From CBDCWT01 sp965223305 (GTDB lineage: Bacteria > Planctomycetota > Planctomycetia > Pirellulales > Pirellulaceae), in NCBI GenBank assembly GCA_965223305.1, contig CBDCWT010000079.1:1-64000 (forward strand): DNA of 64,000 nt, in the 5' to 3' direction. Within the stretch, counting starts at the first letter, position 1; every line of letters begins with the position of its first letter. The notes beneath the pieces were generated by a model. It had not been told where the DNA came from, searched no databases, and saw only the letters and a program-made list of their open reading frames with translations. This document shows positions 45,890 through 59,933 of the stretch, piece by piece. A program made the translations under genes and the position numbers.

Positions 45890-46726
45890 ATGTTCGGGCT
45901 TCAATCGAGGCGGAGCCATAAGTTGGCATCGGAACCAGCAACTTCACTGACCGGTCGCGTTGCCGTCGTGACGGGAGCGGCCAGTGGGATCGGCAGGGCG
46001 ACGGCGATCTTGTTAGCCGAACGGGGGGCCAAAGTGTTCGTCGGCGACTACGACTTGCTCGACGAAAACGCTGCCCGCTTTGAGCAGTTAGGGATTGAGC
46101 AACACGTTTGCGACGTACGCGTCGAGTCAGACGTCGGGCGGTTGGTTGCCGACGCTGCAGCCGGCCACGACGGGATCGACATCCTGGTCAACAACGCCGG
46201 GATCGGCATGGTCAAGCCGATCACGGAGGTCACCGAAGAGGACTGGGACTCCTGCATCGGTACGAACGTTAAGGGTGCTTTTCTTGGTTGCAAACACGCC
46301 ATTCCGCAAATGCGGCAGCGGGGCGGCGGCGCCATTGTCAATCTTGCCAGCAATGCCGGCCTATTGCCGAGGACCCATGATCCAATCTACTCGATCAGCA
46401 AAGGAGCTTTGGTTTATCTGACCAAGTCGCTGGCGCTGTGCCACGGACCAGACAAGATCCGGATCAATGCGGTCTGTCCGGGTCCCGTTGGCGATACACG
46501 GATGATGGAGGCAGATCTTGCCCAAGCCATCGACCGGCAGGTGGCCGTCCAAGGCCTGTTAGAGGCCAGCCCGTTAGCTCGCGCGCATCAGCGGATGACG
46601 ACCCCGCGCGAGGTAGCCGAAGCCGTCCTCTTCTTGGTCAGCGACGCGTCCCTGATGGTGACCGGAACGTGCATCGCGATCGACGGCGGCAAGTCGCTGG
46701 GCGTCCCTCCGCCGGCGCACAAGTAA
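45890..46726 (+). CDS. Short-chain dehydrogenase/reductase (SDR)
   Basis: 278 residues. NAD(P) site GAASGIGR (29-36), NNAG at about 101-104, and the catalytic Ser 154 (VNLASNAG), Tyr 167 and Lys 171 (YSISK). VCPGPVGDTRM and DGGKSLGVPPP complete the classical SDR signature. The acidic VGDYD after strand 2 suggests NAD over NADP. Substrate unknown. ATG 45890 was used; a TTG at 45923 giving MASEPATSLTGR is an alternative. Followed by rarA after 24 bases on the same strand. Confidence 0.88.
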   Translation: MFGLQSRRSHKLASEPATSLTGRVAVVTGAASGIGRATAILLAERGAKVFVGDYDLLDENAARFEQLGIEQHVCDVRVESDVGRLVADAAAGHDGIDILVNNAGIGMVKPITEVTEEDWDSCIGTNVKGAFLGCKHAIPQMRQRGGGAIVNLASNAGLLPRTHDPIYSISKGALVYLTKSLALCHGPDKIRINAVCPGPVGDTRMMEADLAQAIDRQVAVQGLLEASPLARAHQRMTTPREVAEAVLFLVSDASLMVTGTCIAIDGGKSLGVPPPAHK

Positions 46727-46750
46727 GCACGTCATGAGAACCGCGAAGTA

Positions 46751-48097
46751 ATGTCGAGTATGTCGTTGTTTGAGCAGCAAGAGGCGCAGAACCTGGAGGC
46801 GGTCAAGCCGCTCGCAGCACGTATGCGCCCGCGCACGCTGAGCGAATTTGTGGGCCAAAGACAGTTCCTTGGTCCAGGCAAGTTGCTGCGTCGTCTGCTC
46901 AAAGCAGACCGCCTCGGATCCGTGATCTTCTACGGGCCGCCGGGGACGGGAAAAACGACGTTGGCGGGACTGCTGGCGGCCGAGACGAGTTGCCGGTTCC
47001 GGCAACTCAGCGCTGTCACCAGCGGCGTCCGCGAGCTGCGTGAATTGTTGCAATCGGCCCGGGACGAAGTCGCTGCTGCGGGCAACCGGACGTTGCTGTT
47101 CGTCGATGAAATCCACCGCTTCAATCGGTCTCAGCAAGACGTGCTGTTGGCAGATGTTGAAGACGGCATCGTGACATTGGTCGGAGCGACAACGTCCAAT
47201 CCCTTCTTTGCCGTCAACAGCGCGCTGGTCAGCCGCAGCCAGATTTTTCAATTTCAACCACTCGCCGTCGAGGACATCAAGGTCATCTTGCAGGCGGCCT
47301 TAGTTGACAAGGAACGAGGTCTGGGGGCATACGAAGTTCGCATCCACGACGACGCCTTGGAATTCCTGGCAACGGTTTGTGATGGCGATGCTCGGCGGGC
47401 ATTGGCGGCGCTCGAGACGGGTGTGTTGTCCTGCGACAAGTTCCCTTTGGAGTTCACGCGTTCGCTGGCCGAAGAATCGGTGCAGCGGAAAGCGGTCGAG
47501 TATGATGGCTCGGGAGACGCCCACTACGACGCTGCCAGCGCCTTGATCAAGAGTCTGCGTGGCAGCGACCCCGATGCGGCACTCTACTGGCTGGCCCGCA
47601 TGCTCGAGGGCGGCGAAGACGTGCGGTTTCTTTGCCGTCGGCTAATCATCCTGGCCAGCGAGGATGTTGGGAATGCGGACCCGCATGCCCTACCGCTGGC
47701 CGTTGCTGCAATGCAGGCCTGTGAGTTCGTTGGACTGCCCGAGTGCCAGCTTACTTTGGCCCAGGCGGTGACGTATCTGGCCTGCGCCCCCAAGTCGAAT
47801 GCGTCCACGGTCGCGATCGGCGAGGCGGTCGGCGATATCCGCAATGGCCGTTTGCTCGCTGTGCCGGTTCACCTTCGCGATTCCCACTACAAGGGTGCCC
47901 AGCAGCTGGGCCATGGTGAGGGTTACCAGTATTCCCATGAAGAACAAGACGGCGTTGCCGCTCAAGACTATCTAGGCGTCGACCGCGTCTATTACCGGCC
48001 GGTTGAGCGGGGTTTTGAAGCCGAGCTGGTCGAGCGGCTCAAGAGCATTCGAGACAAACTGCGGCAGGCCAAGTCGGCCGAACAGCCCGGCGACTGA
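46751..48097 (+). CDS. rarA: Replication-associated recombination protein A (RarA/MgsA AAA+ ATPase)
   Basis: 448 residues of the clamp-loader-like RarA family. LAARMRPRTLSEFVGQ opens the AAA+ core; Walker A is GPPGTGKT (62-69), Walker B LLFVDEIHRF (DE about 119-120), sensor 1 is in VGATTSNP, and the arginine finger region SALVSRSQIF follows. The C-terminal domain includes AARMLEGGEDV-like and HYKGAQQLGHGEGYQYSH blocks typical of RarA. It acts at stalled forks, and the gene probably shares transcription with the upstream SDR. Confidence 0.93.
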   Translation: MSSMSLFEQQEAQNLEAVKPLAARMRPRTLSEFVGQRQFLGPGKLLRRLLKADRLGSVIFYGPPGTGKTTLAGLLAAETSCRFRQLSAVTSGVRELRELLQSARDEVAAAGNRTLLFVDEIHRFNRSQQDVLLADVEDGIVTLVGATTSNPFFAVNSALVSRSQIFQFQPLAVEDIKVILQAALVDKERGLGAYEVRIHDDALEFLATVCDGDARRALAALETGVLSCDKFPLEFTRSLAEESVQRKAVEYDGSGDAHYDAASALIKSLRGSDPDAALYWLARMLEGGEDVRFLCRRLIILASEDVGNADPHALPLAVAAMQACEFVGLPECQLTLAQAVTYLACAPKSNASTVAIGEAVGDIRNGRLLAVPVHLRDSHYKGAQQLGHGEGYQYSHEEQDGVAAQDYLGVDRVYYRPVERGFEAELVERLKSIRDKLRQAKSAEQPGD

Positions 48098-48111
48098 CCT
48101 ATCGGCCAGTT

Positions 48112-48360
48112 CTACGAGAGCAACTCGTCAGCTGGCGCTGGCCCGATCGGCTCGACGGCAACCACGTGCAACAGCGCGCACCACGCGGCGCGATCGGGAA
48201 GCTCCTCATCGTCGCTGGGAACTGCCACATAGAGACCGCTACGGAGTAGCAAGGCCATCTCTGGATGGCGGATTTCGTAGACATCGCCGCTCGACAACCG
48301 TACCCGAAACGGCCTGAAGGGCCGGCCCGAGAGCATCTCTTGTAGGACTCTGGCACTCAT
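48112..48360 (-). CDS. Conserved small protein, unknown function
   Basis: 82 residues with RPFRPFRVRLSSGDVYEIRH near the N-terminus, a pattern seen in small planctomycete proteins that begin with a FRPFR-hydrophobic strand and a DG/GD turn. Possibly an SH3-like or beta-barrel fold. Convergent with rarA, 14 bases between stops. No function assigned. Confidence 0.65.
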   Translation of the reverse strand: MSARVLQEMLSGRPFRPFRVRLSSGDVYEIRHPEMALLLRSGLYVAVPSDDEELPDRAAWCALLHVVAVEPIGPAPADELLS

Positions 48361-49230
48361 GATGGCATCATACGCTCATGCGCTTCGGCCGGCAAATCGT
48401 TCCATGAGCCCGCTTTGGTTCAAGCCGAAGGCGGGCGCAAAGCGATTGGGAGGGCGAGGCTCCGGCCGAGCCGGGGGGGTGCAGGGAACGGCTCCGCGGG
48501 AGCGTCGCCCTCCCAGATGTTCCATCGCTATCCGATCGTAGCCGAACTCGCCAGAGTTTGGTGGACGCCGATTCGGCCAAATTCTGGCGAATTCGGCTAC
48601 AAGAAAGTCCTTTATCTCGGCTACAAGAAGCTCTTAGCAGCGATTGAGAGGTGGGCGAGGCCCCCGCCGAGAGGAGGCAGTGCCTCCCCTTGGGAGATCG
48701 TGCAGCTTTTAAGTCATTTGTTTTCCAGTAGTTCTGGCGCCGCTCGTTGAACGGTTTTCGTGTGGGCAGTGCTTGAAGAATTGACCTCACTGCTATACAT
48801 GCATTGAAAGCTAATTGTTTCCCCGGCAGTTATGCTGCTGTCAGTACGAGCATTTAGCTAAACAGTTGGATCAACTCAGTTTAAAAGCTGCACAGCCTCT
48901 TGGGGAGAGAGAGGGCCCGAGCCGGACGCTACGCGTCGGTTTCGCTGGGGAACCGTGGGCTAACGCCCAGCGGCTGATTTGCAGCGTAGCCGAACTCGCC
49001 AGAGTTTGGCGGACTGCATGAAGCATAAAAGCCGCACGACCTCCGAGCCCGGTGGCGCAAGAAACGGCTCCGCAGGAGCGTCGCCCTCCCGGATGATCTG
49101 TCGGCATCTCGAATGTCCATCGTCCAGATGATCCGTCGTCATCTCGGCTGAGCCGCCGGCCCCCCATCGCTACCTTGCAAACCCCCCCCATCGCTCCTCT
49201 TCCGCCCTGCTCCTCCGGTTGACTGGGCCG
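48361..49230. repeat. Repeat-filled intergenic region (B, B, A-A', D, A, B)
   Basis: About 870 bases with no supportable gene. It carries forward and reverse B modules (about 48448-48515), an A-A' unit at 48538-48600 with its GTCC tail, a D-A pair at about 48945-49018 preceded by GACGCTACGCGTCGGTTTCG and followed by the CCGCACGACCTCC tail seen at 33670, and a reverse B (about 49065-49092). The stretch 48720-48900 has no module and is AT-richer. Confidence 0.8.
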
Positions 49231-49313
49231 CTCGGAGCGAATAGTCTGTATGTTATCTGCTAATTCTGTAGCGCTATTCTATTTATTTTTCTTATATCAC
49301 TCTCCGGGTGCTG
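49231..49313 (+). promoter_or_regulatory. AT-rich upstream region of the LysR gene
   Basis: This stretch is conspicuously AT-rich for the genome (for example TTCTATTTATTTTTCTTATA at about 49276-49295) and lies directly before the regulator's start, so it probably holds its promoter and perhaps an autoregulatory site. An imperfect ATA-N9-TTAT pairing at about 49240-49255 is compatible with a LysR box but is weak. No -35/-10 pair is convincing. Confidence 0.35.
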
Positions 49314-50273
49314 ATGCAACTGAAGTCTCTCAAGGTGTTTTGTGACATTGTGGGCCGGCGTTCCTTTTCTCGGGCCGCGGACGAGAATGGCATTTCCCAG
49401 TCGGGGGCCAGCCAGATGGTGCATCAGCTTGAGGAGCATCTCGGGGTGAAGTTGATCGACCGGTCGAAGCGGCCGTTCGTGTTAACTCCCGAGGGCGAGG
49501 TTTACTATCAGGGGTGCCGCAAGCTGGTGCAGCGTTTTTTTTCGTTGGAGGAGGAGGTTCGCTCGCTTCACGAGGAGGTGGCGGGGCGCGTCAGCGTGGC
49601 GTCGATCTACTCGGTCGGTTTGAGTCACATGAACCGGTTGGTTCAGGACTTTTTGAAGCAGCATCCCAAGGCCAACGTCCAGCTGCAGTACCAGCATCCC
49701 GACCGGGTCTACGAGTTGATTCGCAGCGAGCTAGTCGACGTTGGGCTGATCAGCTACCCGCGGGAGTCGCGGACGATCCAGGCGATTGCTTGGCGGCGGG
49801 AGCCGATGGTGGTGGTGTTTGCTCCGTCGCATCGTCTGGCGCAACAGTCGAGCGTTTCTTTGGCTGACGTTGATGGTGAGGATTTCATAACCTTCGACAG
49901 TGGTCTGCGTATCCGTCAAGAGACCGACAAGATCTTCTCGGCCCAGCGGATCAGCGTGCGGGTGGCCATGGAGTTTGACAACATTGAAACGCTCAAGCGA
50001 GCGATCGAGATCGATGCAGGCGTCGGCCTATTGCCCGAGCCCACTGTGGCGCGGGAGGTGGCGTCCGGTACACTCGTGGCTCGGCGCCCGGCTGACGTCG
50101 AGCTATATCGTCCGCTGGCGATCGTCCACCGTCGCGGCGCTCAGTTGGGGAAGACGGCGACACGGTTCATTCAGTTACTGTCGGCCGAGTTGGCTGCCGG
50201 GTCGGCCACCGAGGTTGTCGCCGGCCAGGAGATTGGGCCGAACGGCCGGCGCCCACGGCCGGATTATTCATGA
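49314..50273 (+). CDS. LysR-type transcriptional regulator
   Basis: 319 residues; ATG 49314 was chosen, with GTG 49308 also in frame. An N-terminal winged helix-turn-helix (FCDIVGRRSFSRAADENGIS, then QSGASQMVHQLEEHLG) is followed by the linker helix and a periplasmic-binding-like effector domain (RVSVASIYSVGLSHMNRL, DVGLISYPRE, IEIDAGVGLLPEP). It lies 180 bases upstream of gltB on the same strand, so it probably senses a nitrogen or carbon metabolite and controls glutamate synthase, analogous to GltC of Bacillus; this is inferred from position. Its last residues (PDYS) and stop are encoded by what looks like the end of a MITE-like element. Confidence 0.88.
   Translation: MQLKSLKVFCDIVGRRSFSRAADENGISQSGASQMVHQLEEHLGVKLIDRSKRPFVLTPEGEVYYQGCRKLVQRFFSLEEEVRSLHEEVAGRVSVASIYSVGLSHMNRLVQDFLKQHPKANVQLQYQHPDRVYELIRSELVDVGLISYPRESRTIQAIAWRREPMVVVFAPSHRLAQQSSVSLADVDGEDFITFDSGLRIRQETDKIFSAQRISVRVAMEFDNIETLKRAIEIDAGVGLLPEPTVAREVASGTLVARRPADVELYRPLAIVHRRGAQLGKTATRFIQLLSAELAAGSATEVVAGQEIGPNGRRPRPDYS
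50259..50273 (+). mobile_element. Terminal fragment of the MITE-like element at the LysR stop
   Basis: CCGGATTATTCATGA equals the inner part of the MITE-like terminal repeat (GCCCGGATTATTCATGA). Its final TGA is the stop codon of the LysR gene. No second end is present nearby. Confidence 0.6.
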
Positions 50274-50453
50274 GGCGTTCAGCGGCGGGTCGCCCGTAGC
50301 CGTTTGGGAGAGGGTCGACAGCGAAACAAGAGAATGGCCGCGCTGCGACGCGACAAGGTTCAAAACAACTAGTCTGATCGCGTAGCGACTCCTCAAGTGA
50401 GAGAGAGGGCTTTTAAGACAAAGCCTAGACGAACGACAGCGAAAGTGAGAGTG

Positions 50454-55067
<4,614 letters not shown>

Positions 55068-55132
55068 GGACTCGCACGCAGCAGTTCCAGAGACGAAACA
55101 CGAGCAAGAAACAAAGAAGAAGATTGCGAGCG

Positions 55133-56641
55133 ATGGGAAAACCAACTGGTTTTAAAGAATATCCGCGTCAGGTGGTCCCCTACCGGGACCCGCTGGTGCG
55201 GATCAACGATTTCAAAGAGATCTTTACCGAGCCTGACGAAGAGCGGCTACGGACTCAGGGTGCCCGATGTATGGATTGCGGAGTGCCGTTCTGCCAATCC
55301 AGCAGTGGTTGTCCGGTCGACAACTTGATCCCCGAGTGGAACGATCTTGTCTTTCGCGGCCGCTGGCGAGAAGCGTTAGACCGGCTCCACCGCACGAACA
55401 ACTTTCCCGAGTTCACCGGCCGCACCTGCCCTGCTCCTTGTGAAGGCGCCTGTGTCTTGGGCATCATTGAGCCGGCAGTCACGATCAAGAACATCGAGAA
55501 CGCCATCATCGACCGGGGGTTTGCCGAGGGCTGGGTCAAACCGGCCCCGCCCGAGAAACGCAGCGGCAAACGGGTCGCGGTCGTGGGTTCGGGGCCTGCA
55601 GGTCTCGCCGCCGCTGCCCAGCTGAACCAGAAAGGGCACCTCGTCACGGTTTTCGAGCGAGCCGACCGGATCGGGGGGCTGCTGATGTACGGCATTCCAA
55701 ACATGAAACTGGACAAGCAGGTTGTCGAGCGGCGTGTATCGCTGTTGAAGGCCGAGGGTGTCGAATTCGTGACAAACGCTCACGTCGGCAAGCAAGAAGA
55801 TTTCGCTGCCGGTCACATGACGCAGATCATGCTCGAGCGAGGATGTCAGATCCAGTACATCGATCCCAACCAACTACTCGAGCAGTACGACGCGTTGCTG
55901 CTGGCCACAGGAGCAACGAATCCTCGAGACTTACCGATCCCGGGACGGGAGTTGAAGGGTATCCACTTTGCGATGGATTTCCTTACCAGAAATACGAAGA
56001 GTCTTCTCGACTCGCAGCTGGAGGACGGCCATCATTTGAGCGCTGCTGGAAAGCAAGTCATTGTGATTGGCGGCGGCGACACGGGCGCCGACTGCATTGG
56101 CACTTCACTGCGCCACGGTTGCAGTAGTGTCGTCAACTTCGAACTGCTGGATCGGCCTCCCGCGGAACGGGCTGCGGCAAACCCCTGGCCGCAATGGCCG
56201 CGCATCTTTCGAGTCGACTATTCTCACGCCGAGGTGACGGCTAAGTCTGGTGAGGACCCACGTTCATACTCGATTCTCTCACAAGATTTTGTCGGCAATG
56301 ATGCGGGCGAGGTAAGCGGAGTCAACACCGTCGACATCGATTGGTCACAGCCTTCTGACAATGCACCTTTCAGTCCGATTCCGGGTACTGAAAAGCACTG
56401 GCCAGCCGATTTGATTCTGCTATCGATGGGATTTCTGGGTCCTGAGCATGCGGTCGCGGACCTGCTGGGTCTGGCGTATGACGAGCGGAGCAACTATCGC
56501 GCGGAGCAGGGTAGGTTTCAGACGTCAGTCGAGAAGGTCTTCGCGGCCGGTGACTGCCGTCGTGGACAATCGCTCGTCGTTTGGGCGATCCACGAAGGGA
56601 GGGCAGCAGCCGAGGCCATGGACCAGTTCCTTACAGGCTAG
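55133..56641 (+). CDS. gltD: Glutamate synthase small subunit
   Basis: 502 residues from ATG 55133. The N-terminal iron-sulfur part has the two cysteine clusters (CMDCGVPFCQSSSGCP and CPAPCEGACV) for 4Fe-4S centres. FAD binding uses VVGSGPAGLAAAAQL, and the second dinucleotide fold has VIGGGDTGADCIGTSL for NADPH; the C-terminal FAADCRRGQSLVV-type block (AAGDCRRGQSLVVWAI) closes the FAD site. It passes electrons from NADPH to GltB. Second gene of the gltBD operon. Confidence 0.96.
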   Translation: MGKPTGFKEYPRQVVPYRDPLVRINDFKEIFTEPDEERLRTQGARCMDCGVPFCQSSSGCPVDNLIPEWNDLVFRGRWREALDRLHRTNNFPEFTGRTCPAPCEGACVLGIIEPAVTIKNIENAIIDRGFAEGWVKPAPPEKRSGKRVAVVGSGPAGLAAAAQLNQKGHLVTVFERADRIGGLLMYGIPNMKLDKQVVERRVSLLKAEGVEFVTNAHVGKQEDFAAGHMTQIMLERGCQIQYIDPNQLLEQYDALLLATGATNPRDLPIPGRELKGIHFAMDFLTRNTKSLLDSQLEDGHHLSAAGKQVIVIGGGDTGADCIGTSLRHGCSSVVNFELLDRPPAERAAANPWPQWPRIFRVDYSHAEVTAKSGEDPRSYSILSQDFVGNDAGEVSGVNTVDIDWSQPSDNAPFSPIPGTEKHWPADLILLSMGFLGPEHAVADLLGLAYDERSNYRAEQGRFQTSVEKVFAAGDCRRGQSLVVWAIHEGRAAAEAMDQFLTG

Positions 56642-56890
56642 GCTCCGTCAGAGACCCTAGTAGTTGTAGGTTGTAGGCCGGAACAAGTGGCGGGAGAAGC
56701 TCGGGTTTCATGAGAGTGTTGTCCGCCGCGCCGTTCCGGCGGTGCGAAGTGCGGTGCGTTTGTGTTAGGCGTTACTAAGCGCGTGCCGGAACAGCGCGGC
56801 GTGGGAATCGTAACGCTGATAGATGGTCCTTTGCGCCGCTCGTTCCGGCCTACAACTACTACAACTGCCGCGCGGTACTGGCCGCTGGCG
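56642..56890. repeat. Palindromic F element downstream of gltD
   Basis: The F element spans about 56673-56853. Its ends are GTAGGCCGGAACAAGTGGCG and GCCGCTCGTTCCGGCCTAC, and an inner pair (GCGCCGTTCCGGC and GCCGGAACAGCGCGGC) continues the palindrome. Same family as 24879-25054 and half of it at about 12521-12587. No gene. Confidence 0.78.
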
Positions 56891-56894
56891 GCGC

Positions 56895-56929
56895 AAAAAA
56901 AGACCGGCCGCACATCAGTGTGCGGCCGG
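56895..56929 (-). terminator. Rho-independent terminator of the BBP7 gene
   Basis: Read on the minus strand: an 11-bp GC-rich stem (CCGGCCGCACA paired with TGTGCGGCCGG around a 4-base loop, 56904-56929) followed by a run of seven T (56895-56901). It lies about 30 bases beyond the stop of the gene at 56960-58318. Confidence 0.85.
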
Positions 56930-56959
56930 CCGAAAGCTTCGAAGGGTGACTGTAGAGTT

Positions 56960-58318
56960 CTAAAAGGTGTATTCAACACCGAAGTATCCACCGTGCAGAA
57001 TCAGGCTGCCGTTCGAGTTCACTTGCTCGACGTCCTGGATTCCGCGCAGATCGTGATAGATCTGGGCGACCGGAAGCGCGACGCCGGTCACCGCGACGGC
57101 CCGATAGCCGACGAAGAGATTCCAGCAATCGGTGACGTTGTAGCGGGCTCCCAGATTGGCCTCGGCCAGGAAGGCGACGTCATCTTTGGTGTTGTCGACC
57201 AGCCATTGCCGGCCTGCGTTGGGGCCGTTGTTGATGACGGCTAGACCGGCAGCCCCACCGATCGCGGAGGTGTGCTGGACGTGATTGGCGAACAGCCCGA
57301 TCTTCGTGCCGAAGTCAAAGGCCAGACGTCGGGTCGGGCAGAACCGACCTTCCGCCCCGATCTGGCCTCCGATGAGGTTGTTTTTGAGGTTGATGTTGTA
57401 GTGGAGTTCTTCCGGCGCGCCGGTGAACTGACGATCGACGGTGTCGGCAATAAACAGCAAGTTGTCTTGGAACCGGAAGAAGCGTACCCCAGCTAGCAAG
57501 TTGTAGCTGAAGGGCCCGCAGGAGCCAGTGCTGCAGCCACCCACCAGGTGCAACAGATTCAGCTCAATGTTGTGGAACTCGTTGTCCCGCCGCAGGTGAT
57601 GGATCATCGCATCATCGGTGAACAGGTTGGCGGGACCGCCGTTGTAGTCCAGCTGGCTATAGTTGAGGATTGCGTCCAGCTGAGAGAGGCCGTCGTTTGT
57701 CTGTTCGTGAAACGCTGTCCTGGGGTACACGCCCCAGTAGACGCCCTGCACGGCGCTCTGGCCGCAGTTGAAATAGTGACCGAGGCGGACATCGAAGCCG
57801 CCTCCCCATTGGATGTCTGCACGACGGGCATCGGTCAGCTGGTTGGCTTCGTTACTCCGCTCGTAGCTGAAGAAATAATGGTTGCCCCGATCGCGGGTCA
57901 TCAGCAGCCCAGAGATACTCCCAAACCAGCCGCTGCCGCCGAAATCCGGAGGCGGATAGCCGTACTGGTCCGTCTCCCAATGGGTTTGCCCGTAGTCACC
58001 TAGCGGTGTTACCGGATGCTTGTCGTAGCTCAGCGTCTCGGGTGCCTTGGTGGGTGGATTCCCGATCAAGCTGGTCAGCACACTTTTCGTGTCATCCCCG
58101 GCCGAGTTGGCGGAGGTCAGCTCCGGACCGCTCACATAATCGTAGTTTGCCGTGTAGCTGGACGGCACCTGTGTAGGCTGTTCATACCGCGGCTGCGTCG
58201 CGGTCGTTGTTGAGTAGCCGTGCCCGAACCCATAGGGATTTAGTTGCGCTTGCGCCGCGCCGGCTAAAAATGTGGACAGAAGTGCGGCGAGCGCGCACTT
58301 GCGTGGGAAGGACTTCAT
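56960..58318 (-). CDS. BBP7-family outer-membrane beta-barrel protein
   Basis: 452 residues from ATG 58318, after AGGAG. A signal peptide ends at AQA/QLNPYG (about residue 25). The linker has tyrosine- and proline-rich sequence, then a barrel with alternating strands (GSISGLLMTRDRGNHYFFSY, VRFFRFQDNLLFIADT, GLFANHVQHTSAIGGAAG, WNLFVGYRAVAVTGVALP) and the final strand ends in phenylalanine (FGVEYTF), as for Bam-inserted barrels. Planctomycete BBP7 proteins are abundant outer-membrane proteins of unknown cargo. It has its own terminator and no co-directional partner. Confidence 0.85.
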   Translation of the reverse strand: MKSFPRKCALAALLSTFLAGAAQAQLNPYGFGHGYSTTTATQPRYEQPTQVPSSYTANYDYVSGPELTSANSAGDDTKSVLTSLIGNPPTKAPETLSYDKHPVTPLGDYGQTHWETDQYGYPPPDFGGSGWFGSISGLLMTRDRGNHYFFSYERSNEANQLTDARRADIQWGGGFDVRLGHYFNCGQSAVQGVYWGVYPRTAFHEQTNDGLSQLDAILNYSQLDYNGGPANLFTDDAMIHHLRRDNEFHNIELNLLHLVGGCSTGSCGPFSYNLLAGVRFFRFQDNLLFIADTVDRQFTGAPEELHYNINLKNNLIGGQIGAEGRFCPTRRLAFDFGTKIGLFANHVQHTSAIGGAAGLAVINNGPNAGRQWLVDNTKDDVAFLAEANLGARYNVTDCWNLFVGYRAVAVTGVALPVAQIYHDLRGIQDVEQVNSNGSLILHGGYFGVEYTF

Positions 58319-59105
58319 CACGGGACTCCTTTTTCTCGTTTAGATCCGTCAGTCTTTGGCCAGCGTGCGGAAATCCTCGGCTGGTGATTGCTAAACGTGA
58401 GCCGCGGGCGCCGGGCCCACGGTCGGAATCCGTTCCGCAACCATTTCAAGGCGCTTCATGCGCCCAACGTGTGTAGGGAAACGATTGCTTCGCAGTAGAG
58501 TCCATCGACCGCGTTGCACGATGCAATTGGTCGTTTCGGGGCGGCAGCTAGGAAAAACTGTCTATCTGGCAGACCATTCACTAGCTTCGTTTCAACCAGC
58601 CCTCGCTCGCGTCGGTGATCGACGCCCGGGAGGCTCAGACGGAGCGGACAAGCGCGCCAGCAACTACGACTGGCAGAATCGTCACGACGGCGGAGGGTTG
58701 CGCAGTATAGCTTTCGAAAGTTCGGGAGGATGACGTTCCTGCCGAGCCACGGGTGCACCAAGAAAACGGCTCCGCAGGAGCGTCGCCCTCCCGAACGTGT
58801 GTGTGGGAACGTGTTGAAAGTTGCGCGCTCGCCACAATCGTAACCCGACGCGGTTTTGGATCAGCCGCTGGGCGTTAGCCCACGGTTGCTACAAACCGGA
58901 TGCTAACGCATTCCGGCTGATGTGGTCCGAGAGTCCTTCCTGCACTTCAGAAAACAGGCCGGAACAAGCGGCGCAAGCGCCGATGGTCTGTGAGCGATTG
59001 CGATTCCGGATCAGCCGCTGGGCGTTAGCCCACGGTTAATACCAAAACCGGATGCTAACGCATTCCGGCTGATGGTGGTCCGAGAGTCGGTTGCTGCCCC
59101 GCCGT
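58319..59105. repeat. Upstream region of the BBP7 gene, then B, D-E, D-E repeats
   Basis: The first about 400 bases should contain the BBP7 promoter; nothing else is recognised there. From about 58722 come B modules in both orientations, then two reverse D-E units (about 58858-58921 and 59007-59072) separated by an F fragment (GGCCGGAACAAGCGGCGC, about 58960). Open frames here translate repeats only. Confidence 0.75.
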
Positions 59106-59933
59106 TCAGGCCGCGTTCGGCATGGCGATGAGCCCGCTGACGCTCGCTTCGGACGCGATGAGTTCGCCGGCCAGACGCCGGTAGTCCTCGGCGCCGGGAG
59201 ATCGAGGCGCGTACTCAAAGACAGACTGTCCGTAGCTGGGAGCCTCGGCGAGTCTGATGTTGCGGCGGATACGGGTGGAAAAGACGATCGCATCAGCCCA
59301 GGCGGAAGAGCGGTCTGTCGGCCCTCCGAAGAAGGCTGCCACATCCGAGCTGACCTCCGCGGCCAGCCGCGTCCCCGAGTCGTACATGCACAACACGACA
59401 CCCGTCAGCTGCAACGCATGATTCAGCCGCTGCGATACTACGTCGATGGTCTTGAGCAGCTTACTGAGTCCGTGCAGCGCCAAGAAATGCGGTTGCAGCG
59501 GCAACACGACTTCCTGCACGAAAGTCAGTGCGTTGATTGTGAGGACGCCCAGAGACGGAGGGCAGTCACAGATGACGTAATCAAACTCGGCCTGGTCGGC
59601 AAACAGCCGGTCTCTCAGCAGTAGTTCGCGACGTGGGTCATCCGCTAACTCCAGCTCGGCGGCCGCCAGATCCAGTTCTGATGGCACGAGCCACAAGTTG
59701 TCGGCGACCTGTTGCCGAACCTGGGCAGCCTTTGCAGCATTCGTTAAGATGTCATAGACGGAGGGCGCATTCTCGTCCAGAGAAACCCCCAAGTGGAGCG
59801 ATGCGTGTGCCTGAGGGTCTAGATCGACGAGGCAGACGCGCCGTCCGGACGTGGCGAGGGCAGCACTCAAGTTGACTGCCGTCGTCGTCTTGCCGACGCC
59901 CCCTTTTTGATTGATGATGGCGATCGTTCGCAT
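59106..59933 (-). CDS. ParA family ATPase, orphan
   Basis: 275 residues from ATG 59933 (MRTIAIINQKGGVGKTT). The deviant Walker A is KGGVGKTT (residues 10-17), A' is CLVDLDPQAHASLHLG and Walker B is YVICDCPPSLGVLT; PLQPHFLALHGLSKLL is typical of ParA/Soj. It has no N-terminal DNA-binding domain. No parB or centromere-like repeat is adjacent, so it may be the chromosomal Soj with parB elsewhere, or an orphan ParA that positions another cargo. An upstream in-frame codon at 60008 is not needed. Confidence 0.88.
   Translation of the reverse strand: MRTIAIINQKGGVGKTTTAVNLSAALATSGRRVCLVDLDPQAHASLHLGVSLDENAPSVYDILTNAAKAAQVRQQVADNLWLVPSELDLAAAELELADDPRRELLLRDRLFADQAEFDYVICDCPPSLGVLTINALTFVQEVVLPLQPHFLALHGLSKLLKTIDVVSQRLNHALQLTGVVLCMYDSGTRLAAEVSSDVAAFFGGPTDRSSAWADAIVFSTRIRRNIRLAEAPSYGQSVFEYAPRSPGAEDYRRLAGELIASEASVSGLIAMPNAA

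Noticed and set aside
49240..49255. LysR-type operator (T-N11-A) as a firm site
   Set aside because: The dyad is short and imperfect in AT-rich DNA, where such matches are frequent; kept only as a weak remark.
58456..58761. 101-residue open frame upstream of the BBP7 gene
   Set aside because: It begins inside a B repeat and has no family-like features or ribosome binding site.
59106..59933. Plasmid-type partition locus or replication origin at the ParA gene
   Set aside because: No ParB gene, no iterated centromere-like sites and no dnaA/gidA/rep genes nearby; surrounding genes are housekeeping.
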